Assembly: GCF_003711515.1 (NCBI RefSeq) | Contig: NW_021167088.1 | Coordinates: 768,351-832,350, forward strand | DNA: 64,000 nucleotides | Origin: Sodiomyces alkalinus F11 | Taxonomy: Eukaryota; Ascomycota; Sordariomycetes; Glomerellales; Plectosphaerellaceae | Reading direction: 5' to 3' | Shown: positions 45,639 to 58,700 of the stretch, piece by piece | Layout of the letters: each line of letters starts with the position of its first letter | Position numbering within the stretch: the first letter of the stretch is position 1 | Made by a program: the position numbers and the translations under genes | Notes under the pieces: generated by a model | The model's input: the letters and a program-made list of their open reading frames with translations, nothing else | Told to the model about the DNA's origin: nothing | The model's database searches: none

Positions 45639-47437
45639 TTACTCGTCGCTCTCCCCATCCGATCCCTCCTCAGCCGCCTTCTTGGCGGGCTTCTTCTTCT
45701 TCTTCTTGTTCTTCTTGCCAGTATTCCTCGAAAGAGGCTGCTCCAAGATCTTGAGGATCTCCTCGTCCTCAATCTTCTTGTCCGTCTTATACTTGCTCAC
45801 GTCTAGCGGTGGGGCCGCGCCCAACTTGGTGATGCCGTTCTTGGTAATGGCTGCGAGTAGCGGTTAATGGGTCAATTCGAAGCACATAGCCCGAAGAACA
45901 GCAAGGCCGAAAAGAAAAAAGTAATAAAAAAAAAAAAAAAAAAAAAAGGGGGGGGGGGGATAAACAAAGGTAGGGAGAATCTCATACCAATGGTAGTCAG
46001 CAGCCGAGCAACCGGCGAGTTGTCCTTGTCACCGACTACTTCGTACTGGCGGAACACGTTGCCGCGGACACACTCCACAACACCCGACTTGGCGTCGCGC
46101 TCGTCCTCAAGCTGGCGCAAGCTAAAAGGGAACGTCCCAAACTTCTTCTGCACCTCGGACAGGATCTTGCGCGACGTGGGACGCTTGAGACCGTAGGTCT
46201 GGAGCGTGCGGCGGTGCAGAGTCGCTCTGTTCTCGAACTGCTTCACTTTGCCCGAACCCAAGCTCACGCCCATCTCGACGCCCCATACTTCTCCAATCTC
46301 GGGGCTGCCCTCACCCTTGACACCATCGGCAGGGGCGAGAACGATCTTCTTGGAACCCTCGATTTCGTTGCGGTCAAACAGCCACGAGGTAGTGCTCTCG
46401 ACAAGGTGGCAATCGTAGCTCTTGACGACCTTCTCCAGCAAGCTTGTCATCTTGGCTTGGGTAGGGGGCTTCGCGGCGGCCGCTTTAGCCTTCTCCTCGT
46501 CCGACCCAGAAGCCAGCAAGCCCGGGGGAAGAATGAGGCGAAGGAGAAGTTCGTTGGCATGGTAATTCGCGAGGATCAGGTCGGCCTCGCGGCCAGTGAC
46601 CTCCTGCTGTTCCTCACCCTCGGGCCTGGCCAGCACGGTGTCGCAGACAATGGATCCAAAGCCGTCAATCTGGGCACCAAGTTGAATCTTGATAGGCTCA
46701 TTGGGCTGAATTTCACGGGACGCCTCGGACTCATCGCTCGCCAGGGGGGTGTAAGGGGTGACGAAGGAAGCCGGCGAGACGGTGGTGGGGTGCGAGAAAC
46801 CTGGGTACCACGAGGGGCTCAAGGCCTACCGTTAGCCCCCTCTTCAACCAAACTGGGAAAGGGAAAAGATGGGATGGCCAGGGAAGATCAAGGGCAGGAG
46901 GTACGCACCCTTGGAAACCTTCTTTCCACGGTAAACCTTGGAGAGCTCCTCCTCGATGAGCTCATCACCCTTCTGGCAGATGGAGATGATCTTGGCACCG
47001 GGCACGCATAGCTTCGACACTGCAGCCAGAACCCTTTCGGAGATTTCTGCGGCCGTCTTGTACTTGGTGAGGGTGTCGGGGTTGTTGAGGGTGTAGTCTA
47101 GGGGGGGGGGCAAGTCAGCTCAACTTCCATGGAAGATGTTCATTGGGAAATGCGGGTTCGAAAGGCGAGAAGCTCGCAAGCTGTGAAACCGAAAACTCGG
47201 GGGAGGATGGAAACATAGGGGAGGTGGGAGAGGAGACTCTTCTAGACGGTCGTTCGAACGTCCGTCCAAGATCCTCTCATAGACCCCGTAAGATGGCACC
47301 GCCGTTGCATGTTAAAACGGTTACCTGGACCTCGAATACGGTGGCATAGCACCTGGGCAGAAGCTACAAGAACGCATTGTAGGCAAGGAACACAGGATGG
47401 GGTAAAAATACGAACCTGTTGCCTTGTCGTCCGACAT
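45639..47437 (-). CDS. EBP1/PA2G4-type protein (M24 methionine aminopeptidase fold)
   Basis: Proliferation-associated protein related to human PA2G4/EBP1 and S. pombe Cdb4. The family has a MetAP fold without peptidase activity and binds ribosomes or RNA. Exons: 47437-47416, 47097-46909, 46800-45988, 45850-45639, giving 411 residues. Exon 1 is only 22 bp (MSDDKAT) before a 318-bp intron. The start DYTLNNPDTLTKYKTAAEIS is highly conserved, and PTTVSPASFVTPYTPL follows at the exon 2/3 boundary. Those contacts fix the acceptor at 46801, since the nearer AG at about 46829 breaks the frame. The C-terminus ends in a Lys run (KKNKKKKKKPAKK) and acidic residues, typical of the family's RNA-binding tail. 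Intron 3 contains a 22-base T-run and 12-base C-run on the coding strand. It shares a divergent promoter with SNF5. Confidence 0.9.
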
Positions 47438-48579
47438 GGTGAAGGTCTAACAGACGCAATACGTGCGAGGCGGAATTCACAAGGCGGCGGGTGCAGGGTT
47501 TGTCTGGGTCTTGGGAGAGAAATGAAATAGCTGAGTGTGGTCACACGAGAAGGGGGGAGGGAAGAGGTGGTAGAAGGAGGGGTGATGGGTGTGTACTGTA
47601 TTTTGATCAAAACCCATCAATTTGCGAGGGCGGGGTGGAAGAGAAGGAGGGGCTAGAGCAGATCAGGTCCCCGATCCGTACTGACCTAGCTCCCAATCTC
47701 GGCATAGGGCATTCAGGTGCCTAGAGGGGTACCTTTAAGGTACTTGCAGTCCATGTCATTGACGCCTACCTTACTGTAAGGTAGGTAGGTAAGGTAGGCA
47801 GGACCAAGCAACAGCCATACACATTTTCCTTCCCCTTGTCTCACTGCTTGGCGTGAAGAGCACCATCTGCTATCGATTATTGATATATATTTGAGATAGT
47901 AAAGCCTAAGATGACGGAAATGGATGGCAGAATACGAATACTCAGGACGGTACCAATAATATGGCCCCATGTCAGAGGGCTGAAGAGAAGAGCCTGTGAT
48001 CCACCCGTTGGGTTGTCAAGTTATTAACTTGCTTGAGCCCTGCTTGTTACTGCGGATCAGGACCGACATCATCACAAATCGTCATATAGGTGGGAACTTT
48101 GTGTGTCATTACGTAAGTGGACTGCGTAACTACGTTAAGCGACGTAGTAGTTGTTTAGCTACATTTATCTTAGTAACAAAGCTTATACATGTATCAAGAT
48201 GCTGTCGCATCCTTACCTGGTCTTCCCGAAGTAATGCCGATGCCACTATGTGTGCTATCTGAGCGAGGTACCTATCCCTCATAATTCTCTGTCTGACAGA
48301 GATGAAAGTACATTGCCGCGTTAGTGACTCCAAGGTGTATTCTTGAGAGCGCGCTGCTTCCCAAAATTCGTCGCCCCTGGAACCTCCCCGACAACTAAGA
48401 TCACCTTCGCTATGTCCATGGCTATTGCGCGCTTGATATAGAGTGCTGACGACCCTTGAGCTCTGTGAAATCCAATCGAAAGCCGACTGAGTAGCTTCGC
48501 GATCCGAAACCCGTGGCTGGCGCTGTCGATTGCATCGCTGCCCCGGCGACTCGGCAGCACGGGGGAGCAAAAGAACACC
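47438..48579. promoter_or_regulatory. Divergent promoter region of the EBP1-like gene and SNF5
   Basis: 1.1 kb between two start codons. Contains the perfect hairpin CCTACCTTAC-T-GTAAGGTAGG at 47765-47785 and a TATATA-like stretch near 47880. No supported gene. Confidence 0.5.
47765..47785. repeat. Perfect 10-bp inverted repeat (TAAGGTA family)
   Basis: CCTACCTTAC and GTAAGGTAGG flank a single T. A further partial copy, TAGGTAAGGTAGG, follows directly. Confidence 0.85.
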
Positions 48580-50944
48580 ATGGCCGCGCAGCCGTCCGCG
48601 TCGGCGTCTGGTTCTGCACCGAACTTCTCGACAGAATCAGCCAACAATGGGGCCACAGCCGCTTCTTCATCAGATCCCGGGTCGGGTGCCGACCCCGCTA
48701 CTACTGCGGGAGCCGGTACAGCCGCCGCTCCAAATGACCGCGACGACGATTCCGACCCGCAGTCTAAGCCTCTGCCTGTACGGAGCAAAGAATCATTCCA
48801 GACAATCCTCCTGGAGAGATATATGATGCGAGATTTTGAAAACCAAGCCGCCATAGAAGATGCGCAGTCTCGTATGGCAGATACGATGGCTTACCTGAAC
48901 GCGAAGATCGACGACTACAACGTCATCCGCCACAGCCACCGACATTTCTTCCCGCCCAGCGTACTATACGGCGACGGCTATCGAGCCTGCTCGAATTCGT
49001 TCATTCCCATTGATCCGCGAATGAAACCCCCGGGGCCGCAGATCGTGTATCCTCAACAGAAGCCGAGGGCCGGTAAAAGACGGTCACCCCGGCTGACGTG
49101 GAAGAAGAAGGACATGAAGAAACAAGCCGACCAGCACGAAGAGCTCGTCCCTGTCCGTATCGACGTCGATTGGGACAAGATCAGGCTGCGCGATACTTTT
49201 ACTTGGAATCTACACGATCGCATTGTGCACCCCGAAATCTTCGCGCAGAACTTCCTTGAGGACATGGGTCTTGACCCGACCGACAAGGCCTTGTTAGAAC
49301 CTGTGCTCCACCAGATGCACGACCAGCTCATGGACTTCTATCCTTTCGTCTATTCAGACGAAGATGCCCTGGACCCCGAACTGCCCTACTGGGCGTACAA
49401 GAACGACGAGATGAGGATGTTGGTCAAACTTAATATTACCATCGGGCAACACACGTTAGTGGACCAGTTCGAGTGGGATATCAACAACCCCCTGAATTCA
49501 CCCGAGGAATTCGCCACAAGCATGAGCCGCGAGCTGTCGCTTTCGGGGGAGTTTACCACCGCCATCGCCCACTGCATTCGGGAGCAGACGCAGCTCTTCA
49601 CCAAGAGCTTGTACAGCGTCGGCCATCCCTTTGACGGGCGACCGCTGGAGGACCCGGATCTGATCAACGCATTTCTCCCATCGCCATTACCCAGCGTCTT
49701 CCGTCCGCAACAGCAAGCCAAGGAATACGCGCCATATCTCTACGAATTGTCCGATGCCGACGCTGAGAGGAACGAGATGGTCTTCTCCAGGGAACAAAGG
49801 AGGCAGAAGAGGTCGATCAACAGACGAGGCGGTCCTCAGCTCCCCGACCTCAAGGATCGCCAGCGAACGATTCGGGCGCTTATCGTGTCGTCGGTGCTCC
49901 CAGGAGCTGCCACAGACATCGAGGAGACGTCATTATACAAGAGGGTGGCGGCGCCGCCGGGTACTCGCAGGAGACCGGGGGCGCGCGACGGCATCATCTC
50001 GGACTCGGATGAGAGCGACGATTCGGGCCCCGACTCACCCGCCGTTTCGCAGCTGGGCGGAACCGCCAGGACGAGGGGTCTCCGTGGCGCTGCAACGGCT
50101 GCGCAGCACCGGATGGCCAACCTAGGACGGTCCGAGACTCCAGAAGCCAGCATCATCCACCACCACGAGACACGCAGGAATGTCGGGCGCTTCGGGCGCG
50201 AACTCCGCGACGAGACCGAGGAACCGACCCAGATGATCGTCACGCTGAAGATTAATAAGGAGAAGTTGAGGCGGTTTCTGCAGAACCCCCGGGCAAGAAT
50301 CTCGACCAGCGGTTCCCAGACACCATCGACCCCTGCACATAGCCGTATTCCCAGCACGTCAGCCGGTTCCAACTCGATGCCGCGGACGGCTTCAAACGGT
50401 CAGCAGAAGACCAGCACGCCGGTCACACAGAGTCTCCTCGGGGCTGTCCCGGCGCCGGCGCAAGGTGATGGACAGCAAATACCAAGCGTAAGTTTTTCTT
50501 TTCTTTTTTCCTTCTTTCTCCTGCTTCCGTTTTCGTTTCTTTATTCATTCAAATCAACATCCATCGAACCGCCCAATTGCTGACATTACCATGTAGCCTC
50601 CCCAATGGCTATCGGCCAGCCTTCAGCAACTCCGCGAGAAATACCCGCATGACTTGTTCGAAGGTATCATGAAGCACTCGTGCATCAACCCGGAGACCGA
50701 GGCGCCTGTTCCTGTGCCGCAGGGCCAGGCACCGCCCCCCGGTCACAAGTGGATGTTCCTGCCGCGGATTCGGTGTAAGGACTGCCCCGGCAAGTCGTAC
50801 ACGCCCGGACCCGAGATGACTACGGGCAATTTCGAACGTCACCTCAACTTGGCCACGCATCGGAAGAACGTGGACACGAGGTTGGGGTTCGACACACGAC
50901 CCAAGGCTGCTAAGCCGGCTGCCGAGAACTCAGCTACATCATAG
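48580..50944 (+). CDS. SNF5: SNF5/SMARCB1/INI1 chromatin remodelling subunit
   Basis: Core subunit of SWI/SNF-type remodelling complexes, contacting the nucleosome acidic patch and transcription activators. Exons: 48580-50487 and 50597-50944, giving 751 residues. The 109-bp phase-0 intron has donor GTAAGT and acceptor TGTAG. The N-terminal ~65 residues are Ala/Ser/Gly-rich. A conserved segment with SFQTILLERYMMRDFENQ (from about 73) is followed by the SNF5 domain (about 190-430), with its two imperfect repeats (VPVRIDVDWDKIRLRDTFTW and the MLVKLNITIGQHTLVDQFEW region). The C-terminal exon carries a CxxC...H...H arrangement (CKDC, then HLNLATH) that could bind zinc. The paralogue SFH1 of RSC is the alternative; I favour SNF5 from the N-terminal segment and overall length, with moderate certainty. 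Confidence 0.87.
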
Positions 50945-53078
50945 TTCTATGGGCTGAGACCTTCCCACCACATATTTGACAGGACCCAAACGCCGTCGCT
51001 TCCACGATGCCCATGGTAAAACCCGCCGCGGTTTCCCGACCTTTGCGTCTACATTTGGGTATAAGACTTGAAGAAAGGATCCCGCCCATGGAATCAATGA
51101 TTAGCAGTGGTTCTAGCGACGCCGTCCTGAAGTCCAGACGAATCGGGAGGGGCAGAACCTTCTGATCCAAGACGAAAACTACCATTATAACGTACCGTCA
51201 AACCTGCCGGCAGCTTTTTCCAACACAATATGACGTGACAACAATCAGCGGAGCATGGCCCGGCGAGGTGCACAGAGACCGCCGTACATACGACTGGGAG
51301 AAAGACAGGGCCCTCGTCTCCCTTTAACGAACTTAAGTATCGTCCCCCGCTTCCAGACTCCGGCACCAGACGGTGCAGCCTCGCATTGGTCCCCGAAACA
51401 AGGCAGATTCCACAACCTGATAACGTTTCATTTTAAGGCGAGAATAGTCGACGGTGACTCGGATGCCGTGTCACTAGCTAGAAATTACACTGAATATGGG
51501 CTTCATGGCGGCAGACCGACAGTACTTATTTTGACTACATTTTACACGCAATTTTACGACGGGTAGCCGTCGAATACGACGGATGGGATGAAGCGATAGG
51601 TGACGAAGCTGTATACTACAAAGGCGATATCTTCGATTTTCTTTTTCCTGTTTGTCTACCCTTTCTGTACCCTGCCTAGACCCTCGAGTGCTCGTCTCAC
51701 AGCGACAAAGAGCAACCGTTTTACGGGTCGTTTCTGCTTTGAATTCACTGTTTTTTTACCTTCGTCCCTCAACCTGTTTCGGATCTGAGGCAGGCACTGG
51801 GTATAGGGGTTGCGGGTCATGGGCGGGCAATTGTCGGCGAAAGGGAAGGGCAGGAGTGTTTTGTTTGGCGATGTACCATGCCAGAAGAGACGGGAGTTTA
51901 GAATTCGGGGGGGAGGGGGGTCAATACGAGCCGTTGGGAGTATAGTAGTCATTGCAGCTTATCTGTCGACGTCGTTTTGGAGACTGGGGAGTGTAACAGG
52001 CGCTGAAGAGTCGTGTCATGGATAGCGTGTAGAAAAGAAAGGAAATTAAATCTACCCAACTGGGTCTTACCCAGAGATTCGAGTTTGACCGAAAGCAGGA
52101 GACAAAGGAAGAGATATAATACCTGATCTATACCTTATTCTCGTCTCATCTAGGGTAATCTCAAGTAAGGTATGCTCACCCTTCAGTGACAGTCTACCGA
52201 CTCGGACACGATTTGCGTCTCCTACTCTCTAAAGCCTGTGCCCCTGGGAGTGTTGGGGACAACCGAGACAGAAGCCTATCACACACACACCTCATCTGTA
52301 CACGATCGATCATTTTCCTGGGATATAACCATGGGCCGCCCAGTTTAAGGAGATATCTGCTCAGCCATGGTGACGAATTTCTCCAGCTTCTCCACATTCT
52401 CCGGCTTTCACCAGCTGTTGCACACCCGTTCAAAGCAGGAAACTAACAAACCACTTCTAGGACTTCAAGTTTTGTCTTGTTAGCAGTCTGGAAATGACAA
52501 ACGGGAGAAGGACATGGAAGAAAGATCCTATCATGAGAAAAGGGTACAAATAAGATACCAAGGCAGGCAGCCAGGACCTTTGTCCTTCTTTTTCTGGTCT
52601 ACCTTAGGTACCTCGTCATGAACTCGTCAAGGTAGCTGGTATTAATAATGAGCTGCCATGGATCGCGATGAATGGTTGACTCTTGCAACTCCGTACCCGA
52701 AGAGGCGTGTTACTTTTCTGTTTCTCTTGTTTAAGAAACAACAACCCACCAGCATTTATTTCACTGCAAGTATCAGTTAGGCATTTCCTTATTTGTCTCT
52801 TCCGCTTCCCTTTCCTTTATCTCCGCCATAATCTCCTATATATCCCTAATTTACAGACCCGAGCCCGTCCTTCTAGACACACACCTCTGAACATGTAATG
52901 CGATTTCTCCCGTTTCTCTGAAACCCAACAGCCTCAATACAACGAGGGATAAGAGAACCCCACCAACATAGAACTCATCGAGTGATCCTTCTCAGCATAT
53001 TGGCGTCGGGTCCTGCGTCTTCGGCTTACGCACAACTACCCGTTGCGATCATTAGCATCCCGCTACACATTTCCCATC
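50945..53078. other. Intergenic region between SNF5 and the glutamylcyclotransferase gene
   Basis: 2.1 kb (both genes +). Contains TACCTTAGGTA near 52600 and pyrimidine-rich DNA just upstream of 53079. No supported gene. Confidence 0.5.
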
Positions 53079-53801
53079 ATGGCACCGGCAACTACGGCCT
53101 CGTGCTTAAGCGAAGATCCCGAGTCACTCCCCCGCTACTACTTCGCTTATGGCTCCAACCTCTCCCCGACCCAAATGATAGCCCGGTGCCCCGGCTCAGT
53201 ACCTCTAGGTCTAGCCCACCTTCCGCACGCCTGGTCCTGGCTCATCAACGGCCGCGGATACGCCAACGTGATCCACCCGTCCTACCCGGATAGCACCTCT
53301 CTCCTTGACGGGGTCGGTATTATGGGATTTCCCGACGGGATGGCAGCCGAAGCCAAGCCCCAAGGGGAGGCCAACCGTGGTGACGACGACACAGGTCACG
53401 GCGTCTACGGTGTTCTGTACACGCTGAGTACGGAAGACGAAGCCGAGCTGGATATATACGAGGGCGTTCCGTACGCATACGAGAAGGTCATGCTACCAGT
53501 TCAGCTTATTGATCCTTCACTTCATTCACATGCGTCTCAGCCCTCGCAGTACAAGGGGGTCGAGCAAGCGAAGCAGGAGAATAGTAAAGTGGTTGCACCG
53601 ACGGTGCTCGCCCTCGTATACCTTGATTTCGACCGCGTCGTGCCCGACGCACCGCGCACAGAATACATTGCGCGAATGAACAGGGCCATTCACGAGGCGC
53701 AGCTCTCTTTCGGATTGCCGGTGGATTATGTGCGGCACGTCATGCGCAAGTTTATCCCTGAGGGGGATTGGGAAGGTGCTGGTATCGCGCCGGAGGATTG
53801 A
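53079..53801 (+). CDS. Gamma-glutamylcyclotransferase family protein
   Basis: Predicted to release 5-oxoproline from gamma-glutamyl amino acids or peptides, linking to glutathione turnover in the cytosol. Intronless, 240 residues from the first ATG (53079); the upstream in-frame part lacks an ATG. The N-terminus has the family signature YFAYGSNLS (about 21-29), with the YGSN substrate-binding loop. LDIYEGVPYAYEKV (about 125-138) contains the expected catalytic Glu (E in YEGV). The C-terminal part includes YVRHVMRKFIPEG. A short variable insert follows the GFPDG segment. It is close to the GGCT group, more than to the ChaC group, but activity is inferred from motifs only. Confidence 0.85.
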   Translation: MAPATTASCLSEDPESLPRYYFAYGSNLSPTQMIARCPGSVPLGLAHLPHAWSWLINGRGYANVIHPSYPDSTSLLDGVGIMGFPDGMAAEAKPQGEANRGDDDTGHGVYGVLYTLSTEDEAELDIYEGVPYAYEKVMLPVQLIDPSLHSHASQPSQYKGVEQAKQENSKVVAPTVLALVYLDFDRVVPDAPRTEYIARMNRAIHEAQLSFGLPVDYVRHVMRKFIPEGDWEGAGIAPED

Positions 53802-55701
53802 CCCTTGACCCTCCCTTTCTCCTCGCTGTCTCCTTCGCGTTCTCTCAGTGTTTCTGTGGAGAAGAGAGAACAGACGACTAGACGGCATAAAGATTTCCAG
53901 TTCGTTATAAGAAGTTTAGATTCGATCTACCGAGTCTCCGACGACTTGTTTATGGGTCCGTCAAAATGACCGGCTTTTCTGGTAACTGGACTGTTAGACA
54001 GACTCGTCCTATACCAGTGAGAAATAAACATGGTTGATGAATTCTGGCAGGACCCTCTTCTCATTCGTACGCCGCGTGCACAGGACACATGAAACACATC
54101 GTTTGTCGCATTTGAGCAATGCCCCGACAACCTGCGGATAAGATGTTTTACTGGGGGCGCTCATGTGGGTAAGGTACCCAACTAACGGAGCTCGTCACCG
54201 AACAGCAGCGACGGAATTATTACATAAGCGACGAAACGTCGTTTAACGACAGGAATCACATCCCAACCCAACGGGCATCTCGTTCATCAAGAGAATCAAC
54301 CCGTAAACACTCTGGATTTGTCTATGAATGAGCTATGACTGGCACTGGTGTAACAGTCCAGATTTCTAGTACTACGCAACCCGTCGTATTATAGACTATC
54401 TGATTTTCACAGTAACACCATGGATACAACCAGTTGGACCATCCATGATCCAACCCTGTCCGTGGTGGTGAACTATAGTCCATCTCGCAAGGCGAAAAGG
54501 TGTCATGGGAGAGCACCATAACTATAGGTGTGTTTTCTTAATCGTCGTCTTTTGACGATCCCTCATTCTCTTGGAATGCCGGCCATGTGCTCGGTCGGCC
54601 TCGAAGCATCTCAACAATGCTTGTAGACAGTGGCACAGATTAGAAGGCGGTGACTTTCCATGAGACAATTTGATGATTTAAGAAGTGGCCTTGGAGAAAA
54701 GCCTTCCAAGAAAACAATTTATTATGCGTGTCTGACTTCTTCGAGTTGAATACTAGATACGACCCAAAGAGACAAAGTTGAACATGGTTGCTTTACGCTT
54801 CATAGTTCATGCCACCCACTATGTAAATATGGCCTGTGGGCTTATAGAAGAACTCCAATCCACAATATACGGAAAGCTTTCCTTTCCCTACTGATTATTT
54901 AACCGGCAACGAGCCTCTGTTGATATAGTTATGTAGCGAGAGAAAGGGTAAAAAAGAAAGAGGGCAAAAAAATACAAAAAGCGACGCGCCCTGCGTGATT
55001 CGAACGGGTGGCGAGGCCTTTGATATCACGAGGTGGACACTTGCCCGAAACCGCGCCCTTTATGGGAAAAACAAGCAGAGGGTAGTGCCACTACACCAAC
55101 TGCTCGAAAAACCCCCGAAATGTGAGTATCATACGGGGGGGCATAAACCCTTGGGCACTCCTTCCGTGGCTGGGTGACATGGGCAGGAAGCCGGGGGTTC
55201 CTTCCCTCTTTGCGTACCTGCCTGCTGCTGATAGAAAGTCATTAGACTCCGGAGGGCGTAAGCCAACAGGCCAGGGCGGTGTGTCATTAAGGAGCCTCAC
55301 TGGTCAGAGTACGCATCTTAACCCTCGACATGCCCGGCTTGCTGAAATAAGGTAAGCTCTCTTTCCTATCCCTGCACGGTTTAACATTCAGGCCGAGCCC
55401 TATCCTACCATCCCAGTACCAACTATAGATTCCCTCTGGCAGGAAAAGGGGGAGTTGTTAACCGACGACGAAGCCTTCGAGCCTTGGAGCCTTGGTCAAC
55501 TTCTTCATCTAGAACTAGCGCAGCTTGTAGATATCGCTATGTGAGAGTTGTCGAGATGGATTATATTTGGAACACCGGGTATTTGCCAACATGGGAACTG
55601 ACCAGTAACATACTCCTAGAATGTCTCTAAAAGATAAGTAGATGTGTTGCTAATATCCTCCCACCGACATCGACGACCACTCTGCGAAGTACCACTCCAA
55701 G
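53802..55701. other. Convergent intergenic region with a tRNA-like locus
   Basis: 1.9 kb between the GGCT gene (+) and VPS18 (-). AT-richer than the rest of the window around 54650-54980. Contains the tRNA-like element at 54976-55105, described separately. No supported protein gene. Confidence 0.5.
54976..55105 (-). other. Degenerate tRNA-like sequence with pol III A and B boxes
   Basis: On the minus strand, a perfect A-box (TGGTGTAGTGG, complement of 55088-55098) lies upstream of a B-box-like GTTCGAATC (complement of 54997-55005) in the same direction. A T5 run (complement of 54976-54980), as expected for pol III termination, follows the final GCGTCGC. The D-arm can fold. However, the T-stem (ACCCG against CACGC) and the acceptor stem (GAGCAGT against the 3' end) do not pair, and the gap between boxes is too long for a normal tRNA without an intron. 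It could be a decayed tRNA gene, the head of a SINE, or chance. Confidence 0.35.
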
Positions 55702-58700
55702 CTATACCGCCCACTCGCTCAGATTATCCTGCGGTGTGATAAAAGGCTGATCAATCCGTTTGATGGCAAATTCGCTGCAAAGAATACTGCAACTCAGTTA
55801 GCAAATGATATGGTCGTCGGGGAAGGGGAAATAAAATCCCCAGCGGGGGGAGGGCGGATTGGCTATTCCAGCCTAGAACATACCATGCCGAAGCTACGAG
55901 TGAATCAAGCTCCCCAATCATCGCCTCCCTCTTCGCCCCATTAACAAGACCCTTGCTGATCTGGACTTGCAGCTCCTTTATCCGCTTGCTCGTCCTCACG
56001 CCAGCCTGCTCCAGCACCTTCTTCCCCAAACAGTCAGAGTGGAACGAATGCTGGCACGGAAACACGAAGAACTGTCGGCTCAGCAGCGGCAACCCGCACA
56101 CATAACACTTTTCCCCGGGCTCGACGATGGCGTACCGCTGGTCCAACGCCACGATATCCACCTTGATGTTGGCGGCCGTCTGCGACGACTCGTCCATCTC
56201 CTTCTTGAGCGCGTCGATGCTGCGGCTGTAGTCCTCGAGAGCGGCGCAGATCTCCTCCTTGAAGTCGTCTATCACCACAAAGTCGGGGAAGAAGGGGATC
56301 AGGTCCTCGATCTTGAGGAGGTCGCAGCGTTTCAAAAAGTCGATGGCCGTCTTGATGCCGTCGGACTGCGTGATCACTTTGCGTGCCACGGCCAGCCAGA
56401 GCCGCTTCCGCAGCTGCGGGTTCGACATGGGCCGGTCTGCAATGACCGACGCCAGCTCGACTTGGTCATGGGACAGGGCCAAGTCCACGGCTTGGAGGTA
56501 CTGCCCCATACTGGTGAAGATGTGCACGCACGAAAGCGTCCTGTGGTGCTGAATACACAACCGCAACGCAAAGTCGGGGTCGTAGTCTGGTTCATCGCCC
56601 TGCGACTCCAAGTAGGACAAAAGTCCTGCTTCGTCCGATGCCGGATGCGACGCGTAAATGGAGACCAGTGTGTTGTGGACCGCCGAATCATGCGACTTGA
56701 GCTGGTTGATGACATACTGCAGGTACCTAACAGCCTGGTTCTGGTATAGGGGGCCAGTGAAGCTCCGGTTGTATTCCAGGAGGGCGGGGATGAGCCTCCG
56801 GGGGTTCAAGTCGGCGTGTCGCATCAGGATGTCGACCAGGTCCGTGGCCACATGCGTCATGAGCACAGTGCCGTGACGGTAGAAAACCTCGGGGTCCGTC
56901 TGCTTCTTCAGCACATTGAGGACTTCGGCCCACCTCTCGCGCTGGACCCAATACGACAGAACATAGTGGTAGTCGTTGATCGCGGTAGCAAAGTAGAGCA
57001 GCTCCTTCTCCCGGCCGTGGCTGCTGATCACGTCGTACACGGTCCGTTTGTCGAGGTCATTCTTGTATTTGGTAACGAAGTCCTGGTATTCCGCCTGCAC
57101 GGTCCGTAGCTGCTCTTTGGTCGACGCGGGGTTGCCGTTAAGTGATACCTCCGCTTGCGAGACGATTGAATCGTCCAGCGAGTTCAACTTGCCCATGAAT
57201 ACCTCCACTAGCCAGGTGGCAATCATGATCCTCTGCATGACGGCCCCCTTCTTGATTGTAGCTAGCTTAGCTAGCAAGTATTTGCGCAACGCATCCGGCT
57301 GCCCGTTGTCAATGAGAGACAGGGCTACTTCTTCAAACGGCTTGTTGCTCCGACCATAGACTGCGGCAGCTTCGAGGAAATGCCCCTTGCCAACCAAGTA
57401 GTCACCGTACGAAGTCGCTACTGTTTCCCTCTGCGCCGGCGTTTTCGCGTGCTGCAACGCCGCGTCGAATTGCTGCATACCTAACATGATCTGCCAGATA
57501 TTTCGATCTTCGTCGCGGACCACAATCTCGAATATCTCCTGGCTGGTGAACAGCCAAAAAGTGTTCTTCTGAAGGTCTACGCAGAGACCGATGGCCTTCT
57601 GCCCCGGGTCGAGTACGATTTGGTCATACACAATGGCCCCCGTCAGCCTATTTGTGGCGACTACGCGCCCGCCCACCAGATGAAGAATGTGCCATTGCGT
57701 TAGTGCAATGGCATCGATGAACTCCGGGCCGTCTCTCCTTTTGCCGGCCTCTGTGGGGATGAGCTGTGATTTGGAGAAGAGTTTGGACTGCGAGAAGACC
57801 CGAGTGCCTAGGTCTGCCTCAAGGCTGTCCAGAAGTTTGCCGTGGAAAACGCCTTGAGACGAGAGCCAGGCATATGCGCGTTCCACACGTTCGTCCTCGT
57901 AGGGGTTCGTCTCGGGCGGGTCGGGGGATACAACGAGCGCGGACGGAGCGGCGACAGAGGGAGTCCGCGACAGCTCGTGAATTGTGGGCTGCTCTGCTTC
58001 GAACAGTTTGGTATAAACCGAACCGCTGCTGTCGTGGCCATGTCCGATCTTGCCGGAAAGATGGAACAATCGGTGGTGTTGAGCGATCATGACCCTCCGC
58101 ACGTCGGCCTTGCCCTGCAGGGCGTCCGCCCACAGCCCCGTGATAGAGCCATCCTGTAGGCGGTGGAGATTCTTCAGCCGGATGTCCTTCTTGTAGAATT
58201 CGGAAGTAGCTTCGATGAGGGCCTCGTAGACGTTGCCGTCAGAGGCGCCGAGCAGGATCTCTCGCGTAGAGGCGGTCGGCAGGGCCGGATTCCAGGCCAC
58301 GCTTTCGATGGACACGCCACGGAGGCGGGCTAGCGGGCGGGGGTGCTTTTGTTGGGAGTGGAGGTAATAATTCTCGCCGAGAGCGGTGCAGATGAGAAGA
58401 TGGGAAGCGGTTGGGTCGAGGAACATACGACGGATGACGCCGACCTCGGTGGTCTTCTTGGGCAAGTCGATGTCTGAAGATTCGTTGTCAGCCTTGGCCC
58501 ATCTTGCATTCGTTATGGGCCTTATGGAGAGAATCGAGACATGGGAAAATTGAGAACAAGGGGGCAGCAGAGCACACCGTACCGTCAATGTCTTCGGGTC
58601 TATTCAAGTCGATACGCAAGATGCGGCCATTGGAGAGCGCCAGGACGAGGACATTATTCGCGACCTGGGCAGCAACAAAATCGGCAGCTACGGAGAACTG

